The notes under the pieces are model-generated. The model ran no database searches and was not told where the DNA came from. It was given only the letters and a program-made list of their open reading frames with translations. Shown in pieces: positions 1 through 10,554 of a DNA stretch of 64,000 bases (position 1 is its first letter; each line of letters begins with the position of its first letter). The DNA is from Anisodus tanguticus (lineage: Eukaryota; Streptophyta; Magnoliopsida; Solanales; Solanaceae). Made by a program: the position numbers and the translations under genes. Where the stretch lies: assembly GCA_034509755.1 (NCBI GenBank), contig CM067541.1, positions 25,364,501 to 25,428,500 on the forward strand, written 5' to 3'.

Positions 1-788
1 AGATGACTCTCTGTCTTTAAGACAAGATTGCCCCCGTATATATAGGCTTTACGGAAGTGTGGACAATAGTCTCCCAAGATGAAACATCAAACTATCAAAT
101 GTGCAAAGCCTACACAAATGATTCCAGCGAAGAACATGAATAATGAAGATTGCTAAGAGAAGGATTGCTATGAGGAAAATCTGATCTCTTTGTGGTGTTG
201 TTAACTTGTGTTTTCTGTTCATCTATAGAATTGAGCCAAAGGCCTCAATTTATAGGTGTGCAAGATGACATTTCAAATGCCCTATAATGTCATTCAATTG
301 CCATGTAATGGATGACCTTTAATCCCCAAGTAATGCAGCAACATAATGGTCCAAGTAATGGCCATTATTGGGTGGATTCAATGCCATTGAAACCACCTCA
401 ACTGCCAAACTTTTGGGATTCTGATGAACAGTCACTGCCTGGGAAGCGCTGCGGCGCTGCAGCATTAGCGTCGCGGCTCTAATTAGCCAGAAATCTCACT
501 GCCGACCAAGCACCGAGGCCCTGCTTGGGGGGCGCCGCGACTCTCCAACGTCGCGGCCAAGTCCGGTCGGCGCCACGGCCCTTCTCGGCTCCGCTGTTCG
601 ACCCGTACCATCTTACACTTCACACAATCCTTCCTTCGTTTACCAACGTGGAACACTTGTTATTTAGCCAATAACCGTCCATCATTCTATGTCTCAAACA
701 TTTCACTTACGTACCAATATCTCTTTCACTAACGAAATTTACGATACTTGGCACTGAAATTGCATGTGTGTGGAAACCACATTTCCAA
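1..788 (-). repeat. LTR0: partial Copia LTR, family A/B-like, minus orientation
   Basis: Read on the minus strand, this is collinear with the Copia A LTR at 44997. Shared blocks are the segment around 600-770 (matching 45060-45240), a GC-rich block at 440-600, a TATA-like CTATAAATTGAGGC (about 242-256) and the R-U5 block with CTTAAAGACAGAGAGTC at 2-24. The 3' end of the LTR lies beyond base 1, so whether it belongs to a full element or is a solo LTR cannot be told. Its first ~60-70 bp are missing here and reappear in plus orientation at 962-1018. Confidence 0.8.
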
Positions 789-856
789 CTTCTGAGCAAA
801 GCATCAATCACCAAAACTTAGCCCACTCTCTCAAAACCCAAATCGTAAAAAAAGCC

Positions 857-953
857 ATGGCTGCAGTTGAATTGCTACCCAAAGAATATGGATACGTAGT
901 TCTTGCTCTTGTCTTTTACTGTTTTCTCAATTTCTGGATGTTCTTTCAAGTCG
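857..953 (+). pseudogene. MGST3: Exon 1 of a microsomal glutathione S-transferase 3 (MAPEG family) gene; isolated fragment
   Basis: Translation from the ATG at 857 gives MAAVELLPKEYGYVVLALVF followed by a hydrophobic stretch ending FQVG. This matches the N-terminus and first membrane helix of plant MGST3-like proteins, which are about 145-155 residues long, have four membrane helices and conjugate glutathione or reduce peroxides at the ER. The reading stays MGST-like through the Gly codon at 953-955 and then loses similarity (TRCWK). A G|GTACAC splice donor falls at 953/954, so this looks like a whole first exon. Bases 789-856 would be its 5' UTR. No later exon was found downstream in the window. 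The next sequence, 8 bp into the putative intron, is the terminus of a Copia LTR. It is either a relic of a disrupted gene or a captured fragment. Family assignment is firm; function here is unlikely. Confidence 0.8.
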
Positions 954-961
954 GTACACGG

Positions 962-1018
962 TGTTGGAAAGTTACTAATGTGGAATTAAGTTTATTTCAT
1001 TATTTATGACTCGAACAA
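962..1018 (+). repeat. First ~57 bp of a family A Copia LTR, plus orientation
   Basis: TGTTGGAAAGTTACTAATG... aligns base for base, with few changes, to the LTR start at 44997, ending near ACTCGAACAA. It supplies the LTR 5' terminus that is missing from the inverted LTR0 on the other side of the MGST3 exon. Confidence 0.75.
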
Positions 1019-1470
1019 AACATGTATCTCATGCACCTCAGGCATAATAGGCATGGTAAACTACCAAAAAATAAATAAGCAAATGAAAATAAATGAAGCT
1101 ACTCATGAAGAGTAAGCAATTAGCATGTAAAAAAGGATCTAAAATATTCGACCCTCCACTTAAATGACTGCTGTACTAAATCTCATCTTAATGTAGGTTC
1201 AATGACACTTTACAAAAACATGATTCTGTTTCTTTAATTACTAAATTGGGTTTTCACACAAACATAAAGTTTTACTAAGTTCACTGGGGGTAAAACACAA
1301 TGAAGAGGATATTAGAAACAAAAAGAGAAGGGGTTAATTTTCCTAGTTGATGAAACACCACCCATCTAGTGCCTCTTAAGAGAGTTACTAAATGAGGAAT
1401 CAAAAGTTCTTACTCCAAATGAGGGAATGGACTCTTGAAAACAAGTACAATATGAAATTCAACAATCTTT
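1019..1470. other. AT-rich sequence, no gene recognised
   Basis: No convincing ORF or known repeat is visible. If the inversion proposed for 789-1018 is right, this could be the former upstream flank of the MGST3 fragment. Confidence 0.4.
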
Positions 1471-1703
1471 TACTGACTCCGTCCTAATTTATATGAAATT
1501 TTTTCATTTTTAGTCAATCCAAAAAATAATGACATCTTTAATAATAATTTAATTTTAAATTTATCTTTTTGTCCTTAATAAAATGATTACTAACCACAAA
1601 TTTTTATGATTTGTTTTAGATCACAAATTTCAAAATTATTTCTTTATTTCTTAAATTTTGTTTCGAGTCAAATATCCTTATATAAAATGGTACCGAGGGA
1701 GTA
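1471..1703. mobile_element. Stowaway-like MITE
   Basis: The left end CTGACTCCGTCCTAATTTAT and the right end ATAAAATGGTACCGAGGGAG are imperfect inverted repeats of the CTCCCTCCGTCCNATTTATA type, flanked by TA. The interior is AT-rich and non-coding, about 230 bp, which fits a Tc1/mariner-derived Stowaway element. Confidence 0.7.
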
Positions 1704-1904
1704 CCAGAATAGTGACTTGAATATATCTTCCAAAGGGGTAGCTGTCCGTGGCAAGAAATCATCCTATTTAAGAAAGAGAAGATGGAGTTAGATTGAAAAA
1801 ATATGCAGCCAGCACAATTGGAGATAAACTTCAAAGGAAGCCCAAACGACCATTTATTTTCTAAGTAACATATATCACATTCTTTAAAACAAGCATAAAT
1901 CCAG

Positions 1905-2160
1905 TACTCCCTCCGACCCAATTTATATGACACTTTTTGCTTCTTAAGAGTCAATTTAACTAATCTTTGAAATTAAATTGAATTAGATCAACTCAATATT
2001 TTAAAAATAAAATTTTGACATTTAAAAACTATACGAAAAGTAATATGAATTGCAATTATTCTCATGTTAATATGATGAGAAAATACATTTTAAAATGTTG
2101 GTGACGTTTACATAGTTTGAATCAAGAAAAACGAAAAGTGTCACTTAAATTAGTATAAAT
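1905..2160. mobile_element. Stowaway-like MITE, second copy, right end decayed
   Basis: It starts TA-CTCCCTCCGACCCAATTT with the ATATGACACTTT continuation typical of Solanaceae Stowaways. The right end is a decayed inverse (AAAAGTGTCACTTAAATTAG). It is non-coding and AT-rich. Confidence 0.65.
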
Positions 2161-2870
2161 GAAATATCTTTTTAATAATAATAATTTTATAATTAGATGT
2201 GTGTGCATACTAGGAAAGATAGGACTAGAAATGAAGTTATCCCGGACAAGGTGAGAGTGGCCTCGGTGGAGGATAAGATGCGGGAAGCGAGACAGATGAT
2301 TCGGGCTGTGCAAAGGAGACCCACGGAGGCCCCTGTGCGGAGGTGTGAGAGATTGGCTATGGATGGTTTCAAGAGAGGTAGAGGTAGAGGTAGACCGAAG
2401 AAGTACTGGGGAGAAGTGATTAGATAGGACATGACACAATTACAGCTTACCGAGGACATGACCTTAGATAGAAAGTTGTGACAGACAAGGATTAGGGTAG
2501 ATGACTAGTACGTAGTAGAGCGTCGTCTCGTGTATTCCTCTTTACTAGTAGGCGTAGTAGTATCCTTGTAGTTGTGCCCTTTTATTTATGTTATTAGCTG
2601 CTTTCTCTTGCATTTACTATCATATTATTTTGCTGCAGTTACTGTTACTTTTCTCCATAATGTTTATTTATAGTATTTGGCCATGACTTCGTTACTTTCA
2701 TCTACTTTCGTCAATTTTGTCTGACATCCTTTATTGTGCTTTCTCTTGAGCCGATGGTCTTTCGGAAACAACCTCCCTACCTCCCAAAGTGGGGTTAAGG
2801 TATGCGTACACTCTACCCTCCCCAGACCCCACTTATGAGACTACACTGAGTATATTATTGTTGTAATAAT
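2161..2870 (+). mobile_element. 5'-truncated RTE-clade LINE, 3' end with TS-SINE-like tail
   Basis: The segment opens inside an ORF with the RTE reverse transcriptase C-terminus (2197-2508). A 3' UTR follows, ending in the block from GAGCCGATGGTCTTTCGGAA (about 2750) through the GCGTACACTCTACCC motif to a short TTG-containing tail near 2865. That tail is shared by Solanaceae TS-type SINEs and their partner RTE LINEs. The 5' truncation is what target-primed reverse transcription produces. It directly abuts the 3' LTR of Copia C0. Confidence 0.75.
2197..2508 (+). pseudogene. RTE LINE reverse transcriptase, C-terminal fragment
   Basis: The frame reads through VEDKMREARQMIRAVQRRPT and then APVRRCERLAMDGF and GRGRPKKYWGEVIR, a signature tail of plant RTE-clade LINE proteins. 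The usual W-F-G-H-V segment before RR is altered or lost here. A TAG at 2425-2427 interrupts it, and the family-like sequence continues for about 27 codons with another in-frame TGA, so it is dead. The endonuclease and the RT catalytic core are not present. Confidence 0.75.
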
Positions 2871-2993
2871 AGCTTTTCTTAATACAAGACTACTACCATA
2901 ATTACACTTGTACAATAATTATACAACTATGGTAAATTATTTACAATTGGCAAACGTGATATACACGGTTGACCATGATATACATGTCTTTCA
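2871..2993 (-). repeat. 3' LTR of Copia C0, truncated
   Basis: It matches 7049-7259 (GTACAATAATT, GGCAAACGTGATATACACGG) and ends in CTTTCA at 2993, the inverse of the LTR start TGAAAG. The distal part is missing where the LINE tail begins. Confidence 0.7.
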
Positions 2994-3002
2994 CACCACT
3001 GC

Positions 3003-4513
3003 AATCATAACGAGCGGTTGTCGTACGCTGAGCCTATCCCTAAAATCTTCAAACAGAACTAAGGGAAGACCTTTAGTAAAGATGTCAGCAATTTGGTACC
3101 GTGAAGGGACATGCAAGACATGTTACTTGTCCACGAGCTACCTTTTTACGAACAAAGTGAATATCCATGTTGGACCGGATTCCCAGTGAGATAAACTGTA
3201 CTAACATTATCACAATAGACCAAGGTATCTTCTTAATAGAAAAGTGAAGCCCTAATAGAAAATTACGCAGCCAACATGACTTAGACACCACATTGGCTAC
3301 CCCTCGATACTCGGCCTCCGCACTGTATCGCGATAAAGTAGCCTGACATTTTATCGACTAAGAGACCAAGTTATCACCAAGAAATATACAATAACCAGAT
3401 ATCGAACATTTAGTACCTAGACATCCACCCAATCAGCATATGTATAAGACATGAGAGTAGAGACAAGGGATGGATATAAATGCAAACCATAATCAAGAGT
3501 TCCATGTATGTAACACACAATGCGTTTGAGCGCATGTATGTGCTCATACCTCGGATCATGCATAAATAAAAACACATGCTGCACTGCATAAGTAATATCA
3601 GGCCTCATGAAAGTAAGATACCGAAGAGCCCCTGCAAGACTGCGATAGTAGGTGGGATCCTCGTAAGGTGTGCTAGAAGTAGCACTCAACTTCATCTTGA
3701 TATCAACCAGAGTAGAAAAGGACTTACAAGATGACATGCCAACTCTCTAAATAATCTCATCCGCGTACTTCCTATGTGATAATAATAGACCACATGTATG
3801 ACGTGTGACAACTATACTAAAAAAATAACTCAAGGGTCCCAATTCTTTCATAGCAAATTCGAAACTGAGAAGAGATGTGATAGACTTGCGCAGATTATCA
3901 AAAGAATTATTCAATATAATATCATCCACATATAACAGAATGTATGCCAGATAAGTACCACAACGATTGATGAACAAAGAATGTTAGACCTGCTGTGAGA
4001 AAAGCCAATAGTAGACACATAATTTGCAAACTTTTTATACTAAGCCTGTGGGGCCTGCTTAGGCCCATACAAGGACTTCTTCAGCAAACAGACATGGTGA
4101 GGATGATCGGGATCCCTGAAACCCAAGGGCTGGTGCATGTATACTGTCTCCTTAAGATCATCATGTAAGAAAACATTTTTCACATCCAACTGATGAATGT
4201 GTCATGCTTTCAAGAGAGCCAGACTAAGAAAAGTGTGAATGGTTGCAGGTTTGACCACCAGACTAAATGTCTCTCCACAATCCACGCCAACCTGTTGAGT
4301 TTTGCTATCACCTACAAGACGGGCCTTATGCCTCTCAAAAGAACCATCAAATTTTTCCTTATGAGTAAAAATCCACATAGAACGAATAATATTAACACCA
4401 GGCGGACGGGGCACCAACTACCACGTCTTATTTTTAATAAGAGCATTATATTCATCATCCATGACCATTTTCTAATTCGGGTCATAAAGGGAAGACACTT
4501 GGTTACGTGGTAG
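3003..4513 (-). pseudogene. Copia C0 reverse transcriptase and RNase H, broken
   Basis: On the minus strand, RT begins around 4417 (ERHKARLVGD, CGETFSLVVKP) and continues through a KSLYG.KQAP region. The catalytic box LLYVDDIIL is at about 3925, followed by KYADEI, then YRSLAGALRYLTFMRPDITY and HALKRI near 3600. RNase H is recognisable from the AEYRGVAN-like region near 3300 to DIFTKGLP near 3080. Several stops and frame changes split it. The YVDD aspartates survive but the reading frame does not. Lineage looks Ale-like because it resembles element E at 39458; that is inference. Confidence 0.8.
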
Positions 4514-4847
4514 GAGTGATTTAGGGACATTAGAATTAAGATTAAAATGTCGTTTTGGTTTAAAAATACCCCGTTGGCTATGAGTAACATGCCCCTGACT
4601 CGAGATAGAATTGGACGGGATTTGGGTAGGTGTCGGGTCGGCTCGGGACTAGCTAGCAGTCAGTGGGCCTGCTGGCTGAAACAGTGGATGCGGGGAGAAA
4701 TATTTGGGCCAGCAGGAAGTGGGCCTGTTGGCCGAGATACAAAATCAGGAAATTAGAAATTTGGGCCAGAACCTAAAACTGACCGGGGGAAGAAATTATT
4801 GGGCCAACATGCAGTGGGCCTGCTAGCAGAATTGGATCACGGGCAGG

Positions 4848-5775
4848 TTAGGCCCACAGTTGGAGAATATACGGTGAGAGCCCATCATCCAAAAAATTAT
4901 AAGAACTAGACACGGAATTATACAATTTAGCAAACGGAAATTGGGTTTCATAAAAAATAACATGGCGACTAATTATGATTTTATTAGAATATAAATTAAA
5001 ACATATGAAACCACGATGATTAGACAGATAACCCAAAACACACAAGCGGTAGAACATAATTGAAGTTTGTTAATTGTAGTGGACGAAAACAGTGGATAGC
5101 ACAAACACCCAAACACCCTAAGATGAGAATACAAAGGGTTTTTATGATAAAGAATTTTAAGGGGAGATTGATATGCTAATCCTTTGCTAGGAATTATGTT
5201 AAGGAGATAAGTAGACATTTGTAATGCATGATGCCAAAATGAAGGAGGTAATGAAGCATGAACTAGTAAAGTTCGGATAATATTATTAATGGTACAATTT
5301 TTTCGTTCGGCTTTCCCATTTTATGAGGACGTATGAGGACAAGAGAATCGAAAAGATATGCCATTAGTGTCACAAAATTCACGAAACGACCCATTATCAA
5401 ATTCCCTTCCATTATCACATTGAATGTTTTTAACTTTCCGTTCAAATTGTGTACGGATGAATGCTCTAAATTTTAAGAAAGTGGAAAAAACTTGAGACTT
5501 TTTAGACAAAGGAAAGGTCCACAAAAAATTAAAATAATCTTTCAAAAATAACACATAATAACGATGTCCCAAAGAACTCAAAACGGGAGATGTCCATAAT
5601 CACTATGAATAATATCAAAAGGCAACAAAGTACTAAAAGTAGAGGCTACGAAAGGTAATATAACATGTTTTTCTAGTGTACAAGAAGGAAAAATATGAGT
5701 ACTACGCGTACTCTTACAATCAATAAAATTATTATTTTTAAGAGAAAAAAGAACAGACGCCCCCGGATGACCCAA
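4848..5775 (-). pseudogene. Copia C0 GAG-pre-integrase and integrase, broken
   Basis: The pre-integrase part reads MGHPGASVLFSLKNNNFIDC and is followed by the integrase core with IIHSDYGHLPF (first Asp). Next comes VKNIQCDNGREFDN (second Asp) and NGKAERKN (Glu) just after an in-frame TAA near 5318. Downstream, YLLNIIPSKGLAYQSPLKIL and a VFGCLCYP motif mark the core's end. The three acidic residues can be seen, but in different frames. The sequence from 5172 leftwards is absent from C1 and C2 because their copies start at the duplication breakpoint. Confidence 0.8.
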
Positions 5776-5952
5776 ACGTGCATGTCATAAGGACGATGCT
5801 AGAGCGGCAAACGTTGATGGTGTGGCTTGACGCGTGGAAGTGGCAGTGGTGGTGATTGGATAAAGCTCTCCCCGACAATTAAATCTCATTAGAGGTATCC
5901 CCGTCGTGAAATCCTTCAAAGAAAATCCAAACAGGTCAAAGTTAACAGAAAC

Positions 5953-6911
5953 TCAATTATCAGTAGTGAATTTTCGGACATACACCAAATTTTTAATTAA
6001 GTTAGGGAAATGAAGGACATTTTTAAAGACTAGAGATAGATGCGGAGGAGATAAATTTGTGTGACCATAACCACGAATTGGAATTGAATGACCATTACCA
6101 ACAATTATGCCACGATTTTTGCTCAAACTGAAATAAGACGAGAGCTTACCTAGTGCGGACGTCATATGAAAAGTGACACTGGTGTCCGTGTACCAATTGA
6201 CATTCAGGGGATTTAATACAAGTGTATGCATCATGGCCTCGATATCTGTGGGTGTCAGAACTGCCGCTGGGCCCGCAACCACGAAGGCTCGCTTTGCAAG
6301 GCCGGTAGGCTGCGGGATCGGAACTACTATGAATTGGGCCTCTGCTGGCTGGCCTAATTCGTTGGGTAGACTGCTTAGACTGGAAGATGGAAAATAGGCG
6401 ACAACCGTCTGAAGAACAAGACGATCATTCGTGATGGACGCACCAACGTTCTTCAGTTGATCCGCCAATTCCTTGAGAATTTTACAATAGGCTGAGACAT
6501 TAAGAAAATCCTCCATGTTGATGTGGGACAATTCCCGCTCAAGGGTCACGACATGAGAATTTTTGTTATCTAGGAATATATCACACAACCTATCACAAGT
6601 GTCAGTTGCCGTCACGTCAGGTTCAATAATAGTCTGCAAGATGTCTGTAGAGTTAATGGAATAAATCTACTAGAGTACCGTAGCATCAAGAGGTTCCCAC
6701 AAATCTTTTTCATCATCGGTGGTAGGCACATTCTCCTTGATTGTTTGTGAGGGGATGATGTGATGAAAGACTCGATGAGAGCGTGCCTGAATTTTAAATA
6801 ATTCCACCCACGTCGCATATTGACATTTTCCATCCCAAGAATGATAGGGATGTTGTTCTTGATGTTGGAGATTGTAAGGGCATGATGAAATGTGTTCTTT
6901 GGGGTAGACAT
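5953..6911 (-). pseudogene. Copia C0 gag and protease-like region, broken
   Basis: The start MSTPKNTFHHALTISNIKNN at 6911 is the conserved gag beginning, also present in C1 (26393) and C2 (54605). A frameshift follows near 6815, and the gag then reads YATWVELFKIQARSHRV. A stop near 6670 leads to the third piece, IIEPDVTATDTCDRLCDIF to ITNDRLVLQ, a UBN2/Retrotran_gag_2-type domain. The protease-like stretch has NWYTDTSVTFHMTS, with D-T-S in place of the usual D-T/S-G, then GNGHSIPIRGYG. It is not translatable as one protein. Confidence 0.78.
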
Positions 6912-7048
6912 GACGAAAGAACAAGAGAAGAATTAGGGATTTGGAAGACAATTTGGGAGAGGAAAAAAATCGGTCGTCGGCCGAGGGTTAGAAAATCGAG
7001 GAGGACGGCGGAAGTTGGATGTGGAGAAGCAAAATATTGCCCTAGACT

Positions 7049-7259
7049 TCTATATATACATGATATACAAAACTAATAAGGAAATTAATTCTACCTTTTC
7101 CTAATACAAGACTAATAGTTTTTCCTAATACAAGACTACTACCATAATTACACTTGTACAATAATTCTACAACTATGGTAAATTCTTTACCAAATTGGCA
7201 AACGTGATATACACGGTTTACCGTGATATACACGTTTACCGTGATATACATGTCTTTCA
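7049..7259 (-). repeat. 5' LTR of Copia C0, PBS-proximal end deleted
   Basis: On the minus strand it starts TGAAAGACATG at 7259 and carries three short repeats of GTGATATACACG/T plus GTTTACC. The end and PBS, intact in C1 and C2, are deleted here, so the LTR runs straight into leader sequence near 7048. Confidence 0.75.
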
Positions 7260-7524
7260 GTAGTTTTATTATTGTAGGCCTGCTTAGCCTATCATACTAG
7301 TAGGCACAATATTGCTTTATAGTCCCATGTCGCTTGATTTCTGCTGCTATGGGTTCTTTAGTGTACTTTTTTATCTTATATCTGCGTTAGATACTGCTTC
7401 CTTTTTTAGAACGCGCTATCATGGCTAATTCGCTTTTGTTATCATTATTTTTATACAACTTTAAATTTCATGTCCGGATCTGACCGTTTCTCTTGCTTTG
7501 CGTCTCTTGCTTTGCTTGTGCTTA
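7260..7524 (+). mobile_element. RTE-LINE/TS-SINE-type 3' segment, left half (split by the Gypsy)
   Basis: This non-coding sequence is repeated at 26770-27086 and 55006-55309. It continues after the Gypsy at 18478 with GAGCCGAGGGTCTTTCGG and the same tail as the LINE at 2750-2870, so it is read as a LINE 3' UTR. Confidence 0.65.
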
Positions 7525-10398
7525 TGTCGCGACCCGACCCGACGGGCTGCGACTAACCGCCCTAATGACGTTATTATACTAACCTGTCACACATAATCCA
7601 ACTAACACTTAATGAGTCTAAAATCCGGCAGCATAACGCTGCAATAACAACATATGCCAGGGTAGGCAAGCCGACAAGGCTGCCTTTACCCCCGAATGTA
7701 CCCGCCTCCTGATGAGTCACAACTAACCAACACAATATAACAGGCAAGCCGACAAGGCTGCCAACAGATAATATAACAGGCAAGCCGACAAGGATGCCAA
7801 CAGATAATATCACATATACACGGGAACACCCCCTACATAGAGTACAATAATATGGCTGACCGAAATAAATTTCTGACCCTTATACCAGTGCAACCCACAA
7901 CTGTCTACAGACCTCTACAAGAAAGATAACGACATATGACGGGACAGGGCCCCGTTGTGCCCCTAAATATACAAAATTCAAAATAATAGGGTTCTGTACC
8001 CAAAATGACAAAGCTCTGAATCAAAGGAGCTTCCCAACCTGCTGAGTAGGAACCTAGGCCTGAGGTTCACCAAACTGAAAACCTGTACTGCGGGCATGAA
8101 ACGCAGCCCCCCGAGGAAAGGGGTCAGTACGAAATAATGTACTGAGTATGTAAAACATGAAGCTGTAAAAGAGATCATAAGTAGCCAACAGAAAACATGA
8201 GATCAGTATAAAAATCAGGATCCAAATCCAATTGTGCCATAAACAATAAAAGTCAGTTGCCTTATAAAAATGAGAGTCAATTCAAGAAAACATGAGTGCC
8301 TGTCCATATACATATATATATATATATATCTGTAACGTAACCCGGTCCACTAGTGTGGGACTCGGTGGAATCATATCATAACCTGGCCCATGCTGGGACT
8401 CGGTGAAGTCATATCGTAACCCGGCCCATGCTGGGACTCGGTAAAGTCATATCGTAACCCGGCCCATGCTGGGACTCGGTAAAGTCATATCTCATCTATG
8501 GATCCATCCTACGTAACCCGACCCTCTAGTGAGGGTCTCGGTGAAAAAAATGCAAGGCTGTGCACGAACATAACTCGGCCCGGGACTCAGTGAGGTGAAG
8601 TAGTAACACTTAGCACGAGTAGATATCAAGAGTAACCATATGCAAGTAAAAATTATCATTTGACTCTCAATAAAATTATTATAATAATGTCATAATAAAC
8701 TCTTTGCTGAAAAATCATAGGCACTTCTCATAACAATCCTCTTTAGGAATTAAACTGTATAAGAATCAAGTACGTCTGCCGTACTTTCATTAAATCATGC
8801 CAAAAGAAATAAGTAAGGGTTTCACATACCTTTTAGAGGAACTAATCCACCCAATATTAGAATATGCCTCGTTATAGAACTTCAACCTATAATAATGGTA
8901 ATACGTTCGTTAATTCTATGATTACAAGCATACTTTATATCGAATAACGACTTCTTATTCTATAAAAATTCGGGCAACACTTCCCCTGTTTATACATGTT
9001 TCCACAACTTCCAAACGAGGCTAATAACATCAATAACCAAGCACCAATTAAGGGCACAACCAAAACAACAATAAAGGGAATTTACACACCCACTTCTCAT
9101 GTAAATTTAGCCTCTTAATCCACCTTAAAAACAGCCCACAAAACAGTCCATGTTCCAACAACAACGAGGGTAAAATGTGAAGCCTTTCTACGCCTTTCTA
9201 CCTTTAGGACTTACATTAGCAATTACCACACTTAAACATGAATAATGGTAACTAAATTTTCAGCATTATAACACCACCAAAGAGTCCCTAAAACAGTCCA
9301 TATACATCATAACATGTCCAACAATTTCATGCAAGTTCTTGGCCACAACATGTCATAATTCCATAACTCTTATCTTAACTCCTAAAATCCAATTTCGTAT
9401 TTCAATACTTCCATATAACTAATTCCAACTAAATATCAATGTTTCCTTTCAATTTCATCATGCAATTAATGACAATAATAACAAAAATAACCAACGAATC
9501 CAATAACATCAAAATCTGTCCCAAATTGGCAACTAGCCCAATTGTTACATGCAACGCTTAAATTCCAATTTCTGCTAAACACAAATTCATTACCTTAATT
9601 CTAACAACATGCATTCCAATTATATCATAGAAAGAAGAATTTTATACCGCAAATTCGTCCCAAAACAGTCCACAATTTTTTGCCCACTGCTTGTCCGAAA
9701 ATCCCCACTGTTTTCGTATTTCTTTCCCTTTTTTGTTCACTTCTTCAACTCCAATTGACATGCAAGTGTTCTACAATGTTAAGCCATCACCCCTACACGT
9801 TTTTCTTCCAAAATTTCATCCCAAAAATTCGAAATTTCTGGGCTAGAGTTTAGGCCAGCAATGGCTGTTTTTGGTGTTGTTTTGCTTCTAATTTTTGGTG
9901 AAAAATGTAGTCTAAGAAGAGAAGATAAAAGTCTTAAATTGGTATGGGGTTGGGGTGATTTTCGGCCAGCAGGGGGGGGGGGTTTGGAGAAGAGAGGTGA
10001 GGTTTTTGGTTAAGTTTAGAATGAAGTTGAAGAGGTGAGTGTAGGTATATAAAAAAAAATCTGAATTTCGTTATCACACTTTGGCCCCCCCAAGTTCTTC
10101 AATTAATAAATCTTAAACCCACTTCTTTTAATTCCCGAGAATTTCATAAAGCCTCGTATCCTCAATGTCACAATTTTAATACAATACTATTCCATAACTC
10201 CATTGGAATAAATTTAACTACTAGGATTAATTCTCGTCGTCACATGTATAGCACTAAAGAAAAACTATTCCGGGATAACATCCGTTTATACACTAATTTT
10301 CCGTATTAACATATGTAAGCGTTCCTTATATTCAATATCCGAATCTTACTTCCTTAATGTCGTTCTTAATTATCGTCTTAATCTTACGAGGTGTAACA
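7525..10398 (-). repeat. 3' LTR of the Gypsy chromovirus
   Basis: In plus orientation it runs TGTCGCGACCCGACC to GAGGTGTAACA, 2,874 bp. It pairs with 15591-18477 along its whole length. It contains a 36-bp direct repeat (7742-7811), the 38-bp array (8337-8491) and an AT microsatellite at about 8308-8329. No gene lies inside it. Confidence 0.93.
8337..8491. repeat. 38-bp tandem repeat inside the 3' LTR, four copies
   Basis: The unit is GTAACCCGGCCCATGCTGGG followed by ACTCGGTAAAGTCATATC. The first copy is the most divergent, and a degenerate fifth follows at 8513-8548. The same array occurs at 16414-16568 in the other LTR, so it predates insertion. Confidence 0.9.
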
Positions 10399-10411
10399 TT
10401 CTTCCCTCCTT
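10399..10411 (-). other. Polypurine tract of the Gypsy element
   Basis: On the minus strand the bases just before the 3' LTR read AAGGAGGGAAGAA, the expected primer for plus-strand synthesis. Confidence 0.85.
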
Positions 10412-10554
10412 AGAAACATTCGTCCTCGAATGTTCATAATAAGTCTAAAAGAGTCTCCTTTATAACTGTGCCTATCCGCCTATATTCAGCAAACCAATAG
10501 ATGCCACACAGGGCCACAATATATCACACATATGCAATTCACCAATTACAATAA

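Larger units (their letters stand above)
2871..7259 (-). mobile_element. Copia C0: degenerate LTR retrotransposon, minus strand
   Basis: This is the most complete of three C copies (others at 24654-26769 and 52945-55005). Reading right to left it has a short 5' LTR, gag, a protease-like region, GAG-pre-integrase, integrase, RT, RNase H and a truncated 3' LTR, which is the Pseudoviridae (Copia) order with INT before RT. All domains carry stops or frameshifts. The tandem-duplication breakpoint of the window falls inside it, near 5172/5173 in the integrase region. Confidence 0.85.

Noticed and set aside
2139..2459. Overlapping minus-strand ORFs of 88 and 105 residues
   Set aside because: Antisense to the RTE LINE C-terminus, which has clear family motifs on the plus strand.
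8305..8491. Possible CRISPR-like regular array
   Set aside because: Plant nuclear LTR tandem repeats without unique spacers; units are contiguous.
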